Positions 10,470 through 20,767 of a DNA stretch of 64,000 nt are shown here, one piece after another (the stretch's first letter is position 1; every line of letters begins with the position of its first letter). Under the pieces are notes generated by a model. That model was not told the DNA's origin, searched no databases, and worked only from the letters and a program-made list of their open reading frames with translations. A program made the translations under genes and the position numbers. Source of the stretch: Chrysochromulina tobinii (lineage: Eukaryota > Haptophyta > Prymnesiales > Chrysochromulinaceae). The stretch covers positions 1 to 64,000 of the forward strand of contig JWZX01003320.1 of the NCBI GenBank assembly GCA_001275005.1. Direction: 5' to 3'.

Positions 10470-11185
10470 GCGCTGGCCACGCCCCCATGCGCACGCCGGA
10501 GCGAGCTTGCGAGACACAGCTGGGCCAAGCTGGGGCACCCCAGAACGTTCGATCTCCGACAGGTCGAGAGGACTTTGAGGCTTGGTCACCGGCTCACCGC
10601 GTGGAGGTTCTCCGTACGGATCGAGAGATTTCGCGATCGCGACACTGTGTGTGTTGCGGGGGCGCCGAAGTCGTGGGTGCTATGTGCAGATTGCAGTCGA
10701 GTCGAGAGAGGGTGTGAGAGACGGTTTATGCAGGCGGGCCAATTCTTAACTAAGATATCCGGATTCGGATAGTCCACTTATATATACATGTAGTGCGGGG
10801 CATGAGGCGACACCTTAACTGAAAATCGTCTGAAGGTTTTTGACGAAACTCGATTGAGAGCGCAGAGGTGCCCCCTGCTCTCCCATTGTGATCTCAAAAC
10901 TTTCAGAATTGTGTGTGGAAATCCCATACTCAAGTTAACAGGGAAGTGCCCCACCTGAGACTCGAACCTATAGAGTCAGACCCAGGTGAAATCAGCTCAG
11001 GAGAAACCACTGTCTGACTCTCCCGTTGTCCAGTCTCCCCACCCTCCCCTCAATAGGGTACACCAACAGCACGAACTCAATCATGTATCCGGATAATGAA
11101 GATAAACTTAAAGATGAGCCGTGTGCGACGCCGACGGCCGTGCGCCATCAACGAAAAACTCGAGACGACGCTCTCGTGCGGAACA
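10470..11185. other. intergenic, relatively AT-rich, with one hairpin
   Basis: No coding gene supported. It contains an AT-rich stretch (TATATATACAT near 10780) and an inverted repeat, AGAGTCAGAC at 10972-10981 with GTCTGACTCT at 11012-11021 (10-bp stem, 30-nt loop). Confidence 0.4.
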
Positions 11186-13872
11186 TCAGTCCCAGCAGGA
11201 GACCGAGACCTCGCGCGCATAGATCTCGCGTATCGTCTGAAGCGTCCACGAAATCATACGGTGCATGCTCCTGGTCACGACGCGGCCTAGCACGAGCAGC
11301 TTCATTTGAGGGTAGAAGGGCAGCGACATGATCACCGCCTCCCAGCCTGCGATGCGCATGCTCGTGTTGTGCAGGTAGAGGTTCTGAATCGGCTTCGTCT
11401 CGAGAGCCTTGGCGAGGGCGACGACGCCTGCGTCGGCGACCCCCTCGTTATCAGCGAGCCAGAGCCCCGCAAGTCGGCTTAGCCCGCGCCCGCTTCGGAT
11501 CGCTTCGGTGAGTGCGAGCACGCCCACGTCGCCAAATAGGTTGTCGCCAAGCCCGAGGTACTCGAGGCGCACGCGGCAGCTGGTCGCCCGAAGACCACGT
11601 GCGAGCGCCTGCAGCCCCCCATCGGCCACCTGGCGGCGCAAGGTGAGAGGTGGATCAGCATGCAATCAACATGCAATCAGCATGCAATCTTCCTGAAATC
11701 TTCCTGAAATCTGCATGAAATCTGCATGCAATCAGATGTCCAATCGCATGTCATCTGCATGCAAACAGCGGTCAAATCTGCATGCCATCTGCATGCAAAC
11801 AGCGGTCCGATCAGCATGCACTCCGAGCCACCTGATTGCGCGCGAGCGAGAGGTGGATCAGACAGGCCAGCCCGCCGCATTCAAAGGCCCTCGCGAGGCC
11901 CTCGCAGCCCTCGTCAGCCACGTCGTTCGAGCCAAGGTTGAGGTGCAGCAGTTTCTCAAAGGAGCCTCCCTGGACAGCCACCGAGAGCGCGGCGAGCGAA
12001 TCGTTGCCCAGCTCATTGTCCACGCAGCTCAGGTGCTCGAGGATCGGGAAGAGGGTGTGCTGGTGGACAGCGCCAACGAAGCGCACAAAGCTCTCGTCGC
12101 CAAGCTGGCAGCCGTTGAGCACGAGCACCCGCAAGTTGACGAGCTGACGAGCTCGCGTTGTATTGGGCGACACAAGCGGTGGCGACGGGGCGGGCAAGTG
12201 CGCAGCAAGGCTACGGGCATCGCCGCCATTATCACTGGTAGGGCATGGAGCGCTGCCGAGTTCGTTCGTGAAGGCGAGCAGCCCCGCGTTGCCCAGTGGG
12301 TTGCGCGAGAACTCGAGCTCTGTCACGTGCGCCATGTCGCCGCACGCGTGGCACAGCAGCACCAGGTCCATGGGAGCGACACGGAGCGATCGGAAGTCGC
12401 ACACGGCGCCCTGCACGCTGCGTGCGAGGTCGGCGCCCGGGCGGCTCGGGCTCACGCGCCGGAGCACATTGATCGGAATGGCGAAGACGTGCAGCTTCAC
12501 CCACACGAGTGCGGGTGCTCCGAGCCGTATAGCTGTGCCGATGACACGAACAGCCTCGGCTGGCCAGCTGCGGCCCTTGTCCATCAGACCGCTCAGGTCG
12601 GCACCTGCGAGCCGCGGGCTGTGGAAGAGGGACCACATTGCCCCGACCAGCTGCAGCGACTCGCGTGCGTAGATGAGACGGCTCATGCGCTGGCGCTCAT
12701 CATGGTGCGTGGCGCCGTGCTCGTTATGGAAGCTTGAGGTGAGCATGTCGATGGAACGCTTCGGGGCGCCGTGCGCACGGTGACGATCAGCTGGCCGCTT
12801 GGCACACTCGTCCTCATGGCGGGTTGCCTGGCGCATCGTGCGTGCACTGAGCACGCCCACCCGCTCGCGGAGCCTCCGGAGGTCAACGGAGAGCTCGAGT
12901 AGCTTGAGAGTCTCGAGCCGCGGTAGTGTCTGGCACAGGCGGAGCGCGCACGCCCATCGCTTGCGGTGCAGCTCGCGGCCAGCCTGCGAAAGTAGGGCCG
13001 CGGGAGCCGTGAGTATTGGGGGGGGGGCGGCGGGGCGTGGAGCCCATTTCCAGGTCAGCTTGGAGGCAAGGGTTCGCGTAGGCATGTGGGAGTCGAACCT
13101 CGATGCCCAATGCCCAGTCTAAATCGAGAGTGTGCTGCATGAGCTGCCAATGCGGATCGTCAAGCGTCGCACGCGAGCGCTGGCGCCAAGCGGGCGAGAG
13201 ACCCTTGAGCGCGCGCAGCGTCGGCGCGTCACAGGCGAGCAGGCAGAGGAAAAGGGCGTCTTCATCTTCGATCGCATGCGAGGCAGCCGACGTGATGGTC
13301 ATATCGGCTGGCGGCTCCAGGATGGGCTCGTTGACGCTCGCATGCCACGCGGAGCTACGTGGAAGGAAGGCGGTTGTATCCTCCGACTGCGTCGCACCAA
13401 GAACCGACGCAAGCAGCTCTGGATCCTTGTGCACCTCACGTAGCAGCTTGGCCGTTGCGGTCGTCGCCATCTCGACAAGGCCGTCGCAATCGAGGAAGTT
13501 GGCCGCGCGCAGGACCTCATAGAACAGGTCCAGATCGATGTCCACGATGCGCGCCGTGAATTGTGCCATGTGATCGATCTCCGACGCCGCACGTTGGAGG
13601 AATGCACGATGTGCTGTGCAGCAATACTCAGCGAGCAACTCGAGCGCAGCAGCGCTAAAGGGCACAGAAAAGGAGCCGTCTTCGACCCACAGAGCCGCGT
13701 CACGGAGAAAACCTGAAAAGCGTGCTTCCTCCCCGAGGCTCACCTGGCCATCGATGCCGCGCAGGCCCAGCACGTGGCGGGGCTCGATCGGCATGTGATT
13801 CTGACGTGTTTTTTGTGCGCGAGCTCCGGCCCGTCCGCCTGCTCGAAAATCGCCGTTGCGAACGGAAGTCAT
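11186..13872 (-). CDS. Skp1/BTB-like domain plus leucine-rich-repeat (RI-type) protein
   Basis: Three exons on the minus strand, 13872-13099, 12983-11832 and 11629-11186, all junctions phase 0, give 789 residues. Residues ~30-150 resemble a Skp1/BTB-type fold (VPFSAAALELLAEYC, then LRAANFLDCDGLVEMAT). A segment like F-box LRR partners follows (DAPTLRALKGLSPAWRQRSR). The C-terminal half has ribonuclease-inhibitor-type LRRs: LEHLSCVDNELGNDSLAAL, LLHLNLGSNDVADEGCEGLA, HLSLARNQ joined across the intron to VADGGLQALA, YLGLGDNLFGDVGVLALTEA. The intron join completing an LRR consensus supports the model. A role as a ubiquitin-ligase adaptor is plausible but inferred. A later Met at 13794 could be the start. 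Shares the Skp1-like N-terminal plan with the LRR gene at 52339-54933. Confidence 0.78.
11630..11831 (-). other. introner-like intron of the Skp1/LRR gene
   Basis: TGATCCACCTCTC occurs both just before the donor and just before the acceptor, and both exon boundaries read CAG|GTGGC. The interior is made of TGATTGCATGC, TTTGCATGCAGATG and AAGATTTCAGG repeats. Confidence 0.8.
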
Positions 13873-14340
13873 CAGTCATCAGGGTGATTGTACGGAATTG
13901 ACCGCTCGCTTTCTGGCGCCACGTGGCGCGGGGATCTGAACCTTACTCACACGGGTCCCACGGGTCTTCGACACACACGACGACACTGTCACTGATCCTG
14001 GTGGGATGTGCCACGTGCGCCAGGGACGATATTTCGCGGGGCGGGCCGCGGGGGCGGCCAGCTCAGGTCACAGCGCAGTTACGAGTTGCGGTCCCCACCC
14101 ATGGGACCCCCCGCGCTATTCGGGGTTCCGCTCAGGTTCTCACGTTCACGTTTGAAGTTTGCCATCACGGCAAGACGCACAACCATCAACCACCGGTCCC
14201 GTGGAGACACACCGCGGTACGTGGTTGCGGCCCTGTCCCTCGAACGGCGTAAGATTGGGTCCACTCAAGGTGGGGTTGGGCTCACAAGGCTTAGTGTCGT
14301 ACATTGCGTAGTAGTCGTGTGTTCGTCTTCTGCTTTCATC
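13873..14340. other. intergenic between the Skp1/LRR gene and the membrane/EF-hand gene
   Basis: No gene supported; promoter of the minus gene and 3' flank of the next minus gene. Confidence 0.35.
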
Positions 14341-14991
14341 TCAGTCACGATCTTTTTCCTCACGAGGAGATGCTCTCGTGGTCTGCATGCAGATTTGGTC
14401 CAGCTGCTTGCCGTACTTTTCCAGATGGCCTTCAATCTTGCCAAGTCGGACGGGTACATCGCTCCCACTGTACATGGCGTTCAGCACGCCATGGACGTGC
14501 TCGAGCCAGAAATACTTGCCCCACCACTGCTTCGAGGCCCATGCGAGGACGTCGAAAGAGTCGACATCACCGTCCTTGTCCATGTCTAACCCAAGGCGAT
14601 GGCCAATAATCTGCGCGGCCTGCGAAGTCAAGAAGAACCACAGCCAAATAGAAAGCACGCTGCAAATTGGGTAAAGGGCAAAGGCAGCCAGCACGCCCAT
14701 GAGGGCGGCGAAGCCGATGAGCACGATAGCGGGCCCAATGTAAATCGTGAGAAGCGTACAGACCAGCACGGTGGTCCTCGAGACGTGCCCGACTCCAAGA
14801 AACGCGAGCAAGATGGCCACGCAGTACAACAAGTTGCAGATCGTCGAGAGGATGGTGATAGTCGCCTGCTTCTCGAGTTGAAAGCCGGTGAGCAAATACA
14901 CGTACAAGCGATACTTTGGCGTATTAATTGCCTCGAATATCATCGAGCCGAGCTGATTTACCAGCGAATCATCGCTAGGCTGCTCCATCAT
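14341..14991 (-). CDS. multi-pass membrane protein with a C-terminal EF-hand loop
   Basis: 216 residues from the paired Met at 14991. The frame extends to a Met at 15222, but that part runs into the 5' end of the divergent gene. Three to four hydrophobic segments (ITILSTICNLLYCVAILLAF; TTVLVCTLLTIYIGPAIVLI; ALMGVLAAFALYPICSVLS; IWLWFFLTSQAAQII) are followed by DMDKDGDVDSFD, a 12-residue EF-hand-like loop with Asp at positions 1, 3, 5 and 12 and Gly at 6. The tail contains aromatic residues (WASKQWWGKYFWLEHV) and a charged end. It may be a Ca2+-responsive membrane protein; the family is not recognised. Confidence 0.65.
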   Translation of the reverse strand: MMEQPSDDSLVNQLGSMIFEAINTPKYRLYVYLLTGFQLEKQATITILSTICNLLYCVAILLAFLGVGHVSRTTVLVCTLLTIYIGPAIVLIGFAALMGVLAAFALYPICSVLSIWLWFFLTSQAAQIIGHRLGLDMDKDGDVDSFDVLAWASKQWWGKYFWLEHVHGVLNAMYSGSDVPVRLGKIEGHLEKYGKQLDQICMQTTRASPREEKDRD

Positions 14992-15319
14992 AGAAGCATT
15001 TGCGCTCTCCTCCTTTGTTTGTAGCTTGCGTTTGGCGTCGACCGTGAGGCACCTGTGAACAGGATTCGATGTGGTGAAGCCATGCCTCGCGAGCTGTGCA
15101 TGCGCTTCTGCACGCACGAGAAAAGCAGCAGCGTGGCGACGACGGGAAGGGCCCGCTGCATCGCCAGGAATGGGTTTCGTCCTACTCTCGCCAAGTGCCT
15201 TCGTCATCACGAAACCATTCAAGGCTCATATCGCTTCGCTAAAATCGCGCTGCCGCGGGCGCGCGCCGCTTTTCACATGTGCGAGTGCGGTTCTGTCGGC
15301 GTCAAGCCCAAGCGCGCGG

Positions 15320-16754
15320 ATGGTGAGTCCTATATGTTCGTCACTGTGGCCAGTCGCGGGGCTCTCCATACTCTCGATGCTCTGCGTGACCGTCTTCTGG
15401 CAGCCACTGAACGATAGTGCTGGCGGCACGTACCAAGGCCGGGGCTTGCGAGCGCGAGCACGCTCCCTCGCGACTGTTGAGGGCGAAGAAGATCAGGAGA
15501 GCGGCGATCAGCACCTTCTGCCGCTGTCCGAGTCGCTCGTCGCAATCGACGGTAGTTGGCGCGCATGGGACTGGGCCCGCCCAATCGGTGCTGCGCCTGC
15601 CTGCGCGTGGGCCACGCTCGCGCCGCCAGCAGCAAGCGGGAGGGAGCCTATCAACGGCTCCATCTGCCTCCGAGATGGAGCCGACCTGATGGCGGACGCG
15701 ATCCGCAAATACGGCTTCTGGCCCGAGTGCGCCGACCTGCCGGAGATGCTCGAGCACACGACGGGCAGGAGGACGGCCGGCGCTCTGTTCGTCGACGCGG
15801 GCGCCAACATCGGTGCATGCAGCTTGCATATGCTGCTCGCGTCGGAGGCGTCGGTCATCTCGTTCGAGCCAGGTGCGAGCAACCTCTTCTACGCGTCGTC
15901 GTCGCTGCTCCGGCTGCACGAGCAGGGCACGATCGCGGCCACCGCGCGCGCCGCGCTCGTGCCGCTGGGCCTCGGGCGCAACGCCTCAGGCCAGCTGCTG
16001 CACCAAGCCATCGGCAATGCCGGTCATGCGGTCATTGGGCACAAGCCGGTGCAGTTTGCACCGCTCGGGCACCTGTCGCCACAGGCGGTGCGCATCGAGC
16101 GGCTCGATGACGTGCTCTGGCCGGTGAGCCAACGCTCCGAGCCGCCGCCACCGATTCACCTTCTAAAGCTCGATGTAGAAGGCTTCGAGTGTGAGGTGCT
16201 CCGAGGCATGAGTAGCCTGCTGGCTGCGGGTGCGGTGCGCGCGATCAAGGTGGAGGTGTTCGACATGCTGCTGCGACTGCAGGGCTGCTCGGCTGCCGAG
16301 CTGCTCGGCATGTTGCTGGCTGCCGGCTTTGAGGTGCGACTGTTGGCCGAAGGGACGCCTCCCTGATGGCCTCTGATTGCACCTGATGACTCCCCTGATT
16401 GCCTCCCTCATCATCTCGCAGGTGCGACTGTTGGCCGAAGGGACGCCTCCCACCGCCAACACGGGCAGCAGCAGCGGCAGCAGTAGTAGCAGCGGCAGCG
16501 GCGGCAGCACCCTACCGATGACTGCGGCGCCGCTGCTCAGCCCGCAGCAGCTTCCACAGCAGCAGCAGCCGTCTAATCTCTGGTGCGTGCTCAAGCGGCC
16601 GCTCCCGCCGCCGACGCCGCCCGCTACGGCGCTCGACGATCTCGACGGCTCGTTCCGGAGGACTCGCCGGCGCGGTGCACATCGCTTCCGGTCTCGGCGA
16701 TTGATGGACACGAAGAAATCAGCAGGGAAGCCTGAGCACCGAGCGGCTCCGTGA
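15320..16754 (+). CDS. type II membrane-anchored FkbM-family methyltransferase
   Basis: Exons 15320-16333 and 16422-16754 join in phase 0 across an 88-nt intron (448 residues from the Met at 15320; the frame also opens from 15071). An N-terminal hydrophobic anchor (SLWPVAGLSILSMLCVTVFW) suggests a Golgi/ER type II topology. The Methyltransf_21/FkbM core has motif I (LFVDAGANIGACSLHML), the acidic residue in VISFEPGASN, and the signature LLKLDVEGFECEVLRGM. FkbM enzymes O-methylate sugars or natural products with SAM. The second exon carries a Ser/Gly/Gln-rich linker and NLWCVLKRP, typical of the C-terminal end of the family, supporting the splice. Confidence 0.82.
16334..16421 (+). other. introner-like intron of the FkbM gene, simplest example
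   Basis: First 30 nt (16334-16363) are an exact copy of the first 30 nt of the downstream exon (16422-16451). The remaining 58 nt are TGATGGCCTCTGATTGC-type repeats ending CTCCCTCATCATCTCGCAG. Confidence 0.92.
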
Positions 16755-17161
16755 ACGACTGACCATGAGGCCGCGCCACAGGGCACATTGTCTGATCCGG
16801 CGACGTGTCTGGCAGCGGTCATTGATCATCTCTGTACGGGGTAGCGGGTACTGCTTAACTCTAGGTCCGCAGGGACCGCCCGAGTCCAGCGGCCTGCAAA
16901 GTCCAAAGATAGCAAGAGCGCCGTTATCTTGCGTGTCGCGGGCAGGCGTCTCGGTTACGTAACTCGTACGTGGTAAGTCGCATGTGTACGTGTGCAAAAT
17001 GTTGAACACGCCGCTGAATGCAGCGCGGTCCTGGTGCCGGCCGACCACGTCTCTCCACCAGGCAACACCGCGCGCACCGGCGCGTTACTGTACCGTGTAC
17101 GGCTCCTGAGAACGTAAACACACCCGTACTAGGTTCTTGTAGGCCCTCTCGAGAGCACTCT
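16755..17161. other. intergenic between convergent FkbM and PSMD12 genes
   Basis: 407 bp holding two 3' flanks; no gene seen. Confidence 0.35.
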
Positions 17162-18487
17162 TCAGGCGCCAATTTTGTGAACCATGTTCTCCTTGTGGAT
17201 GAGGTGGCACGCGCCCTCAAGCTTGGTGAGCAGCGTGCCGATGTCGCTCGACCAGTCGTTGAGCAACGCGTTCGCCGTCTTGGGCCGCTGGAAGGTGACG
17301 ATTCCTCGAGGGCGATCGATGCGCGCATACACCTGCTTTTTGGTGACCATCTCGCAGAGCTGCTCCTCCATCAGCGCGAGCGGCAGCTCGAGGTGCTCGC
17401 CGAGCCGCTTCATCGTGATCCGCGCATAGTACTTGGCGATCACCTCGATGTTGTGCTCGGTCACACGCTTGTGGAAGGTACTCAGCATGAGCTCCACCTC
17501 CTTCGCATCAAAGGTGCCCAGCTTCTCGAGCTCCGTCTGCAGCGCGGCCTTCACCTCCCCGAAGGCGAAGACCTCCTTGGTCGTGAAGAGGCGCACGAGC
17601 TCCTTATACATCGGCAGCTCCGCCAGCTGTGGAATCTTGGCCAGACCGTGCATTTGCTCATTCTGCTCGTTGCCGTATGCAGAGAGCATCAGGTAGATGC
17701 ACTGCAGCTTGAGGTTACGCGAGCGCCCGGCCTCGTCCTCCATGAGCGACTTGGCGCCCCACATGGCCTGGTACGCGCGGAAGATCTCCAGCCACGTGTG
17801 CGAGTGGCTATGGTAGCGCACCACGTGCGTGTAATATGTCAGCTTCAGGTCCTCGAGCTCCTCGTCGTTGAAGACCTTGACGTTGATCTTCTTGGACATG
17901 ATGTTGGCGCGGATGAAGTCGCCCGTCTCGAGGCATAGGCGCACCTGCTCGAGTATGAAGGCCGTCTTCTCGCGCTTGCCCATGCCGCCGAGCGTCTCTA
18001 CCACCGTCTCTATCATGATCTTGCGCGCCTCGAGAAGATCGCCCTTAGCCTCAAGAAGGCCTGCCAGCGTCTTGGTCAGCCGCGCGCGCTCCACCTCGAC
18101 GAACATCTTGCCCTCCGACACGGCGCGCAGCGTCTCGATGAGCGCGAGCTTCTCGGCGACGCTGAAACCCTCGAGATACTCCATCGCCTTGCGTACCATC
18201 GCCCCCACAGCTTCCTTGATCTGTGCACGCCGCTTCGCCAGCATCGTGATCGTCTCGTTCAGCCGCGGATAGTCTTTGGCCTCGAAGCAGAACTCGACCA
18301 TCGCGACACACAGCTCGGTGGTCCCGCTGATGTCTCCACTCAGGCGCGCCGTCTTCTCATGCTGCAGCAGATTGGCGATCGCGCCCTCGACCTGGCCGCT
18401 CTTTGCAAGCGCGCGCTGCTCGGCGATCGGCCCGGCGTAGCTGACGCTCGGACCTTTGTTGACTTTGATGGCGACGGCATCTGCCAT
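17162..18487 (-). CDS. PSMD12: 26S proteasome non-ATPase regulatory subunit 12 (Rpn5/PSMD12)
   Basis: 441 residues, intronless, starting MADAVAIKVNKGPSVSY at 18487 (the frame extends upstream but without conserved sequence). TPR-like helical repeats lead into a PCI domain: YYTHVVRYHSHSHTWLEIFR, KYYARITMKRLGEHLEL, VYARIDRPRGIVTFQRP, and the C-terminal helix ending in HKENMVHKIGA. The length matches human PSMD12 (about 456). It is a scaffold subunit of the proteasome lid that contacts Rpn11-containing parts; a housekeeping nuclear/cytosolic role. The absence of introns contrasts with the intron-crowded genes nearby. Confidence 0.95.
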   Translation of the reverse strand: MADAVAIKVNKGPSVSYAGPIAEQRALAKSGQVEGAIANLLQHEKTARLSGDISGTTELCVAMVEFCFEAKDYPRLNETITMLAKRRAQIKEAVGAMVRKAMEYLEGFSVAEKLALIETLRAVSEGKMFVEVERARLTKTLAGLLEAKGDLLEARKIMIETVVETLGGMGKREKTAFILEQVRLCLETGDFIRANIMSKKINVKVFNDEELEDLKLTYYTHVVRYHSHSHTWLEIFRAYQAMWGAKSLMEDEAGRSRNLKLQCIYLMLSAYGNEQNEQMHGLAKIPQLAELPMYKELVRLFTTKEVFAFGEVKAALQTELEKLGTFDAKEVELMLSTFHKRVTEHNIEVIAKYYARITMKRLGEHLELPLALMEEQLCEMVTKKQVYARIDRPRGIVTFQRPKTANALLNDWSSDIGTLLTKLEGACHLIHKENMVHKIGA

Positions 18488-18882
18488 GGCGATGCGGTGG
18501 CAGCAGCGGCAAGCCTGCGAGAGCGGACATGTGCAAGTGCGCAGCCAGTGAGCAGCAGGAAGCAGCTGTGAGGTGTGTGTGCCAGCAGTGCAGCGCGCGA
18601 GTGGAGACTGCAGCGGCTGCGGCGGTTGCAGTACGACCGCTAGTGCACAGACGACACTGCGCTTTTGCGGCGGCAGGCAGGCGCGCGTCGGTGGAGCGAG
18701 AGCAAGCTCGGCGGCGGCGCGCAGCCTCACCGAAAGCGCCCCGAAGGCCGTTCTTTCACACGAACAATGCGGTGCGCAGTGTGAAGCTCTAGACAACGGA
18801 AAAGAGTACATGGCCTGTCGCGGCTGTCGTGTCCCTTCCGTTCATCTGTATACGCGCGTGAACGTTTCACTACGTCGCGTAT
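18488..18882. other. intergenic upstream of PSMD12
   Basis: 395 bp, promoter of PSMD12 and 3' flank of the next minus-strand gene; no other signal recognised. Confidence 0.35.
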
Positions 18883-20424
18883 CTATAGTCCCCGATCCGG
18901 TTCCCAAGGGTAGCGGCGGCAGATGGCGCTGAAGAAGGTTGTATTGCATGAGAATGCAACCGGAACGGTTTGATTTCGACGTTTGCCCTCATTCGCCTTC
19001 GCCTGGCTTTCGTTCCGATCGCAACTGCCGTACATGGGTTGTGTCGTCACTGCCCCCCATTGTAGCTCGGCGGAGGTTGCCGTCGGATCGCTTTGATTCT
19101 TCTTCGCGAGCTCGTGCATCCACCATCGTGGCGCGGGTCGAAGTCTTGGCATTACAGGAGGTGGCTCCGCAAAGAGTGCTGGCCGCTTCATGCGCCAAAG
19201 AATTGGCTCTCGGTTGTACGCCGTGAATCTCGACGCGGCCCATCCGAGGGAACGCTGATTTGTGCAATTGCAAATATCCATGCGCATCAACCTGAACGAG
19301 AAGGCCGAGTCTAGGAAGTTGATCGGGCCGAGCACGTACAGGTCGCCGTCTGCCGTCGGCGGAAAGATGGCCGCCGGGTGGTCTTCCACGCGCGGGCCGT
19401 ACGCCGTAGATGGCAGCACCAGACGAGGCTTCGACCAAACGATGCCGTCCTCGCTGGTGGTCAGGTAGATGCCACTTCTGTCGCTCAGCACGCCTGGAAA
19501 CAGGCCAACCAATCGGCCCTCGATGACCTGCACGTTGAGGTAGTAGATGTTGTCATCGTTTACGTCACCAGCCGTGACGCCGGCAATCTTCAGCACCCGC
19601 CACGTGGACCACTGCTGAAAGTCAGGGCTTGTGGACACCTGCACGTGCCGCGAGCCGCCACGCGGACTGAGGTTTGCCCGTGCAAAGAACCAAACCAAAG
19701 ACTTCCAGTAGACGACCGAGAATTTGCCGTCAAAGACGCAGGCTGCCCGTTTCGTTCCAGGAAATGGGGCGATCCACTGCCGCTTTTCGACGCAACGAGT
19801 CGCGTTCAGCAGCACGCCGTTGAAGATCAATCGTGGTAACGTGAACGACTCGCCCTTGCGCATGGAGGTATGCAGCGTCCCAGGCTGATGGTCGGCGTCG
19901 TTCTTTGGATTGTGCTGCCCGCCAAATACATGCAGCGTGTCATTCACGCAGACCAGCGCTGTATTGTGCGACATGTGCAGTTCGATCGGGAGCAGCAAGT
20001 GAGGCGCGTCGAATGCACCCGATGGAAGCCGTCGGCGGATGAGGGTGGCCCAGCACGGCATTTCAGAGAGGTCGTAGGCCCTCTTGTTGCCCAGCTGCGC
20101 ACGCGTGGTGAGGTACGTCTCACCAAAGCACGTGGTCATGTCTGCGAACCGCTCGCTCCAATGCATCGACTTCCAGTGCGATGAATTCAACGACTCCACC
20201 ATTGTCTCACACCACGAAGGCACGTGCAGCACCGTCGCAGGTGGTGGCAGCGCTGTGGACAAGGGCTGCTGGCATGCTGGGTATACATATGTGTTCGCAC
20301 GCATTGTTGGAAGTGATCCGCCCTGCAAGTCAGTCCACTCAGCGCTATCAGCTCTCGGGAAGGCAGACCCAGGCTCAAACCGCAGTAACAGGAGCCAGCA
20401 GGAGGCCAACACTGCACGTCGCAT
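18883..20424 (-). CDS. secreted or luminal beta-propeller protein, GH43/sialidase-like
   Basis: 513 residues from the Met at 20424, which begins a signal peptide (MRRAVLASCWLLLL) ending near GSAFP; the frame extends further upstream without features. Repeated blade-like segments are visible (LVCVNDTLHVFGGQHNP; FDGKFSVVYWKSLVWFFAR; VQVSTSPDFQQWSTWRVLK; GIYLTTSEDGIVWSKPRLVLP; DGDLYVLGPINFLD), the pattern of 5- or 6-bladed glycosidase propellers in which S-x-D-x-x-x-W motifs resemble Asp boxes. Several N-x-S/T sites fit the secretory pathway. Catalytic residues cannot be assigned, so enzymatic activity is only a possibility. Confidence 0.65.
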   Translation of the reverse strand: MRRAVLASCWLLLLRFEPGSAFPRADSAEWTDLQGGSLPTMRANTYVYPACQQPLSTALPPPATVLHVPSWCETMVESLNSSHWKSMHWSERFADMTTCFGETYLTTRAQLGNKRAYDLSEMPCWATLIRRRLPSGAFDAPHLLLPIELHMSHNTALVCVNDTLHVFGGQHNPKNDADHQPGTLHTSMRKGESFTLPRLIFNGVLLNATRCVEKRQWIAPFPGTKRAACVFDGKFSVVYWKSLVWFFARANLSPRGGSRHVQVSTSPDFQQWSTWRVLKIAGVTAGDVNDDNIYYLNVQVIEGRLVGLFPGVLSDRSGIYLTTSEDGIVWSKPRLVLPSTAYGPRVEDHPAAIFPPTADGDLYVLGPINFLDSAFSFRLMRMDICNCTNQRSLGWAASRFTAYNREPILWRMKRPALFAEPPPVMPRLRPAPRWWMHELAKKNQSDPTATSAELQWGAVTTQPMYGSCDRNESQAKANEGKRRNQTVPVAFSCNTTFFSAICRRYPWEPDRGL

Positions 20425-20767
20425 GCAGGCGCAGCCGTCGGTAGACTCTCGTGTGTGCGCGGGGCCTCGAGCCATCCAGCACCCTGGCCCTTGGAAGCGT
20501 AACGCGGCGCGTGTGTCGCCAGAGAGAAAACACCGCAGGCTTCCAGTCACGCCGCCCGGGACGGCGGAACGCTCCAGGTGCATACAGTGCGAACTTGAGC
20601 GTCGAGGGAAAGGTCTTTGACGAAGTCCGAACGCCGAACTCATACCATTTTCTTCTAGATGACGTGGTGAACGGTCAATCGTGGGTTCGCGGTGTGTTTC
20701 CGCGCGGGAATTCCAAGCGCTTTGGTGCGGTGCGCTTTCCTGTGGTCGTGATCCCTTTTAGAGCTCG
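20425..20767. other. bidirectional promoter region
   Basis: 343 bp between divergent starts of the secreted propeller gene and the Myb gene; no specific box recognised. Confidence 0.35.

Noticed and set aside
10944-11030. tRNA on the minus strand (GGTTCGAGTC resembles a T-arm)
   Set aside because: The 5-bp T-stem does not pair, and no matching acceptor stem or anticodon arm can be drawn.
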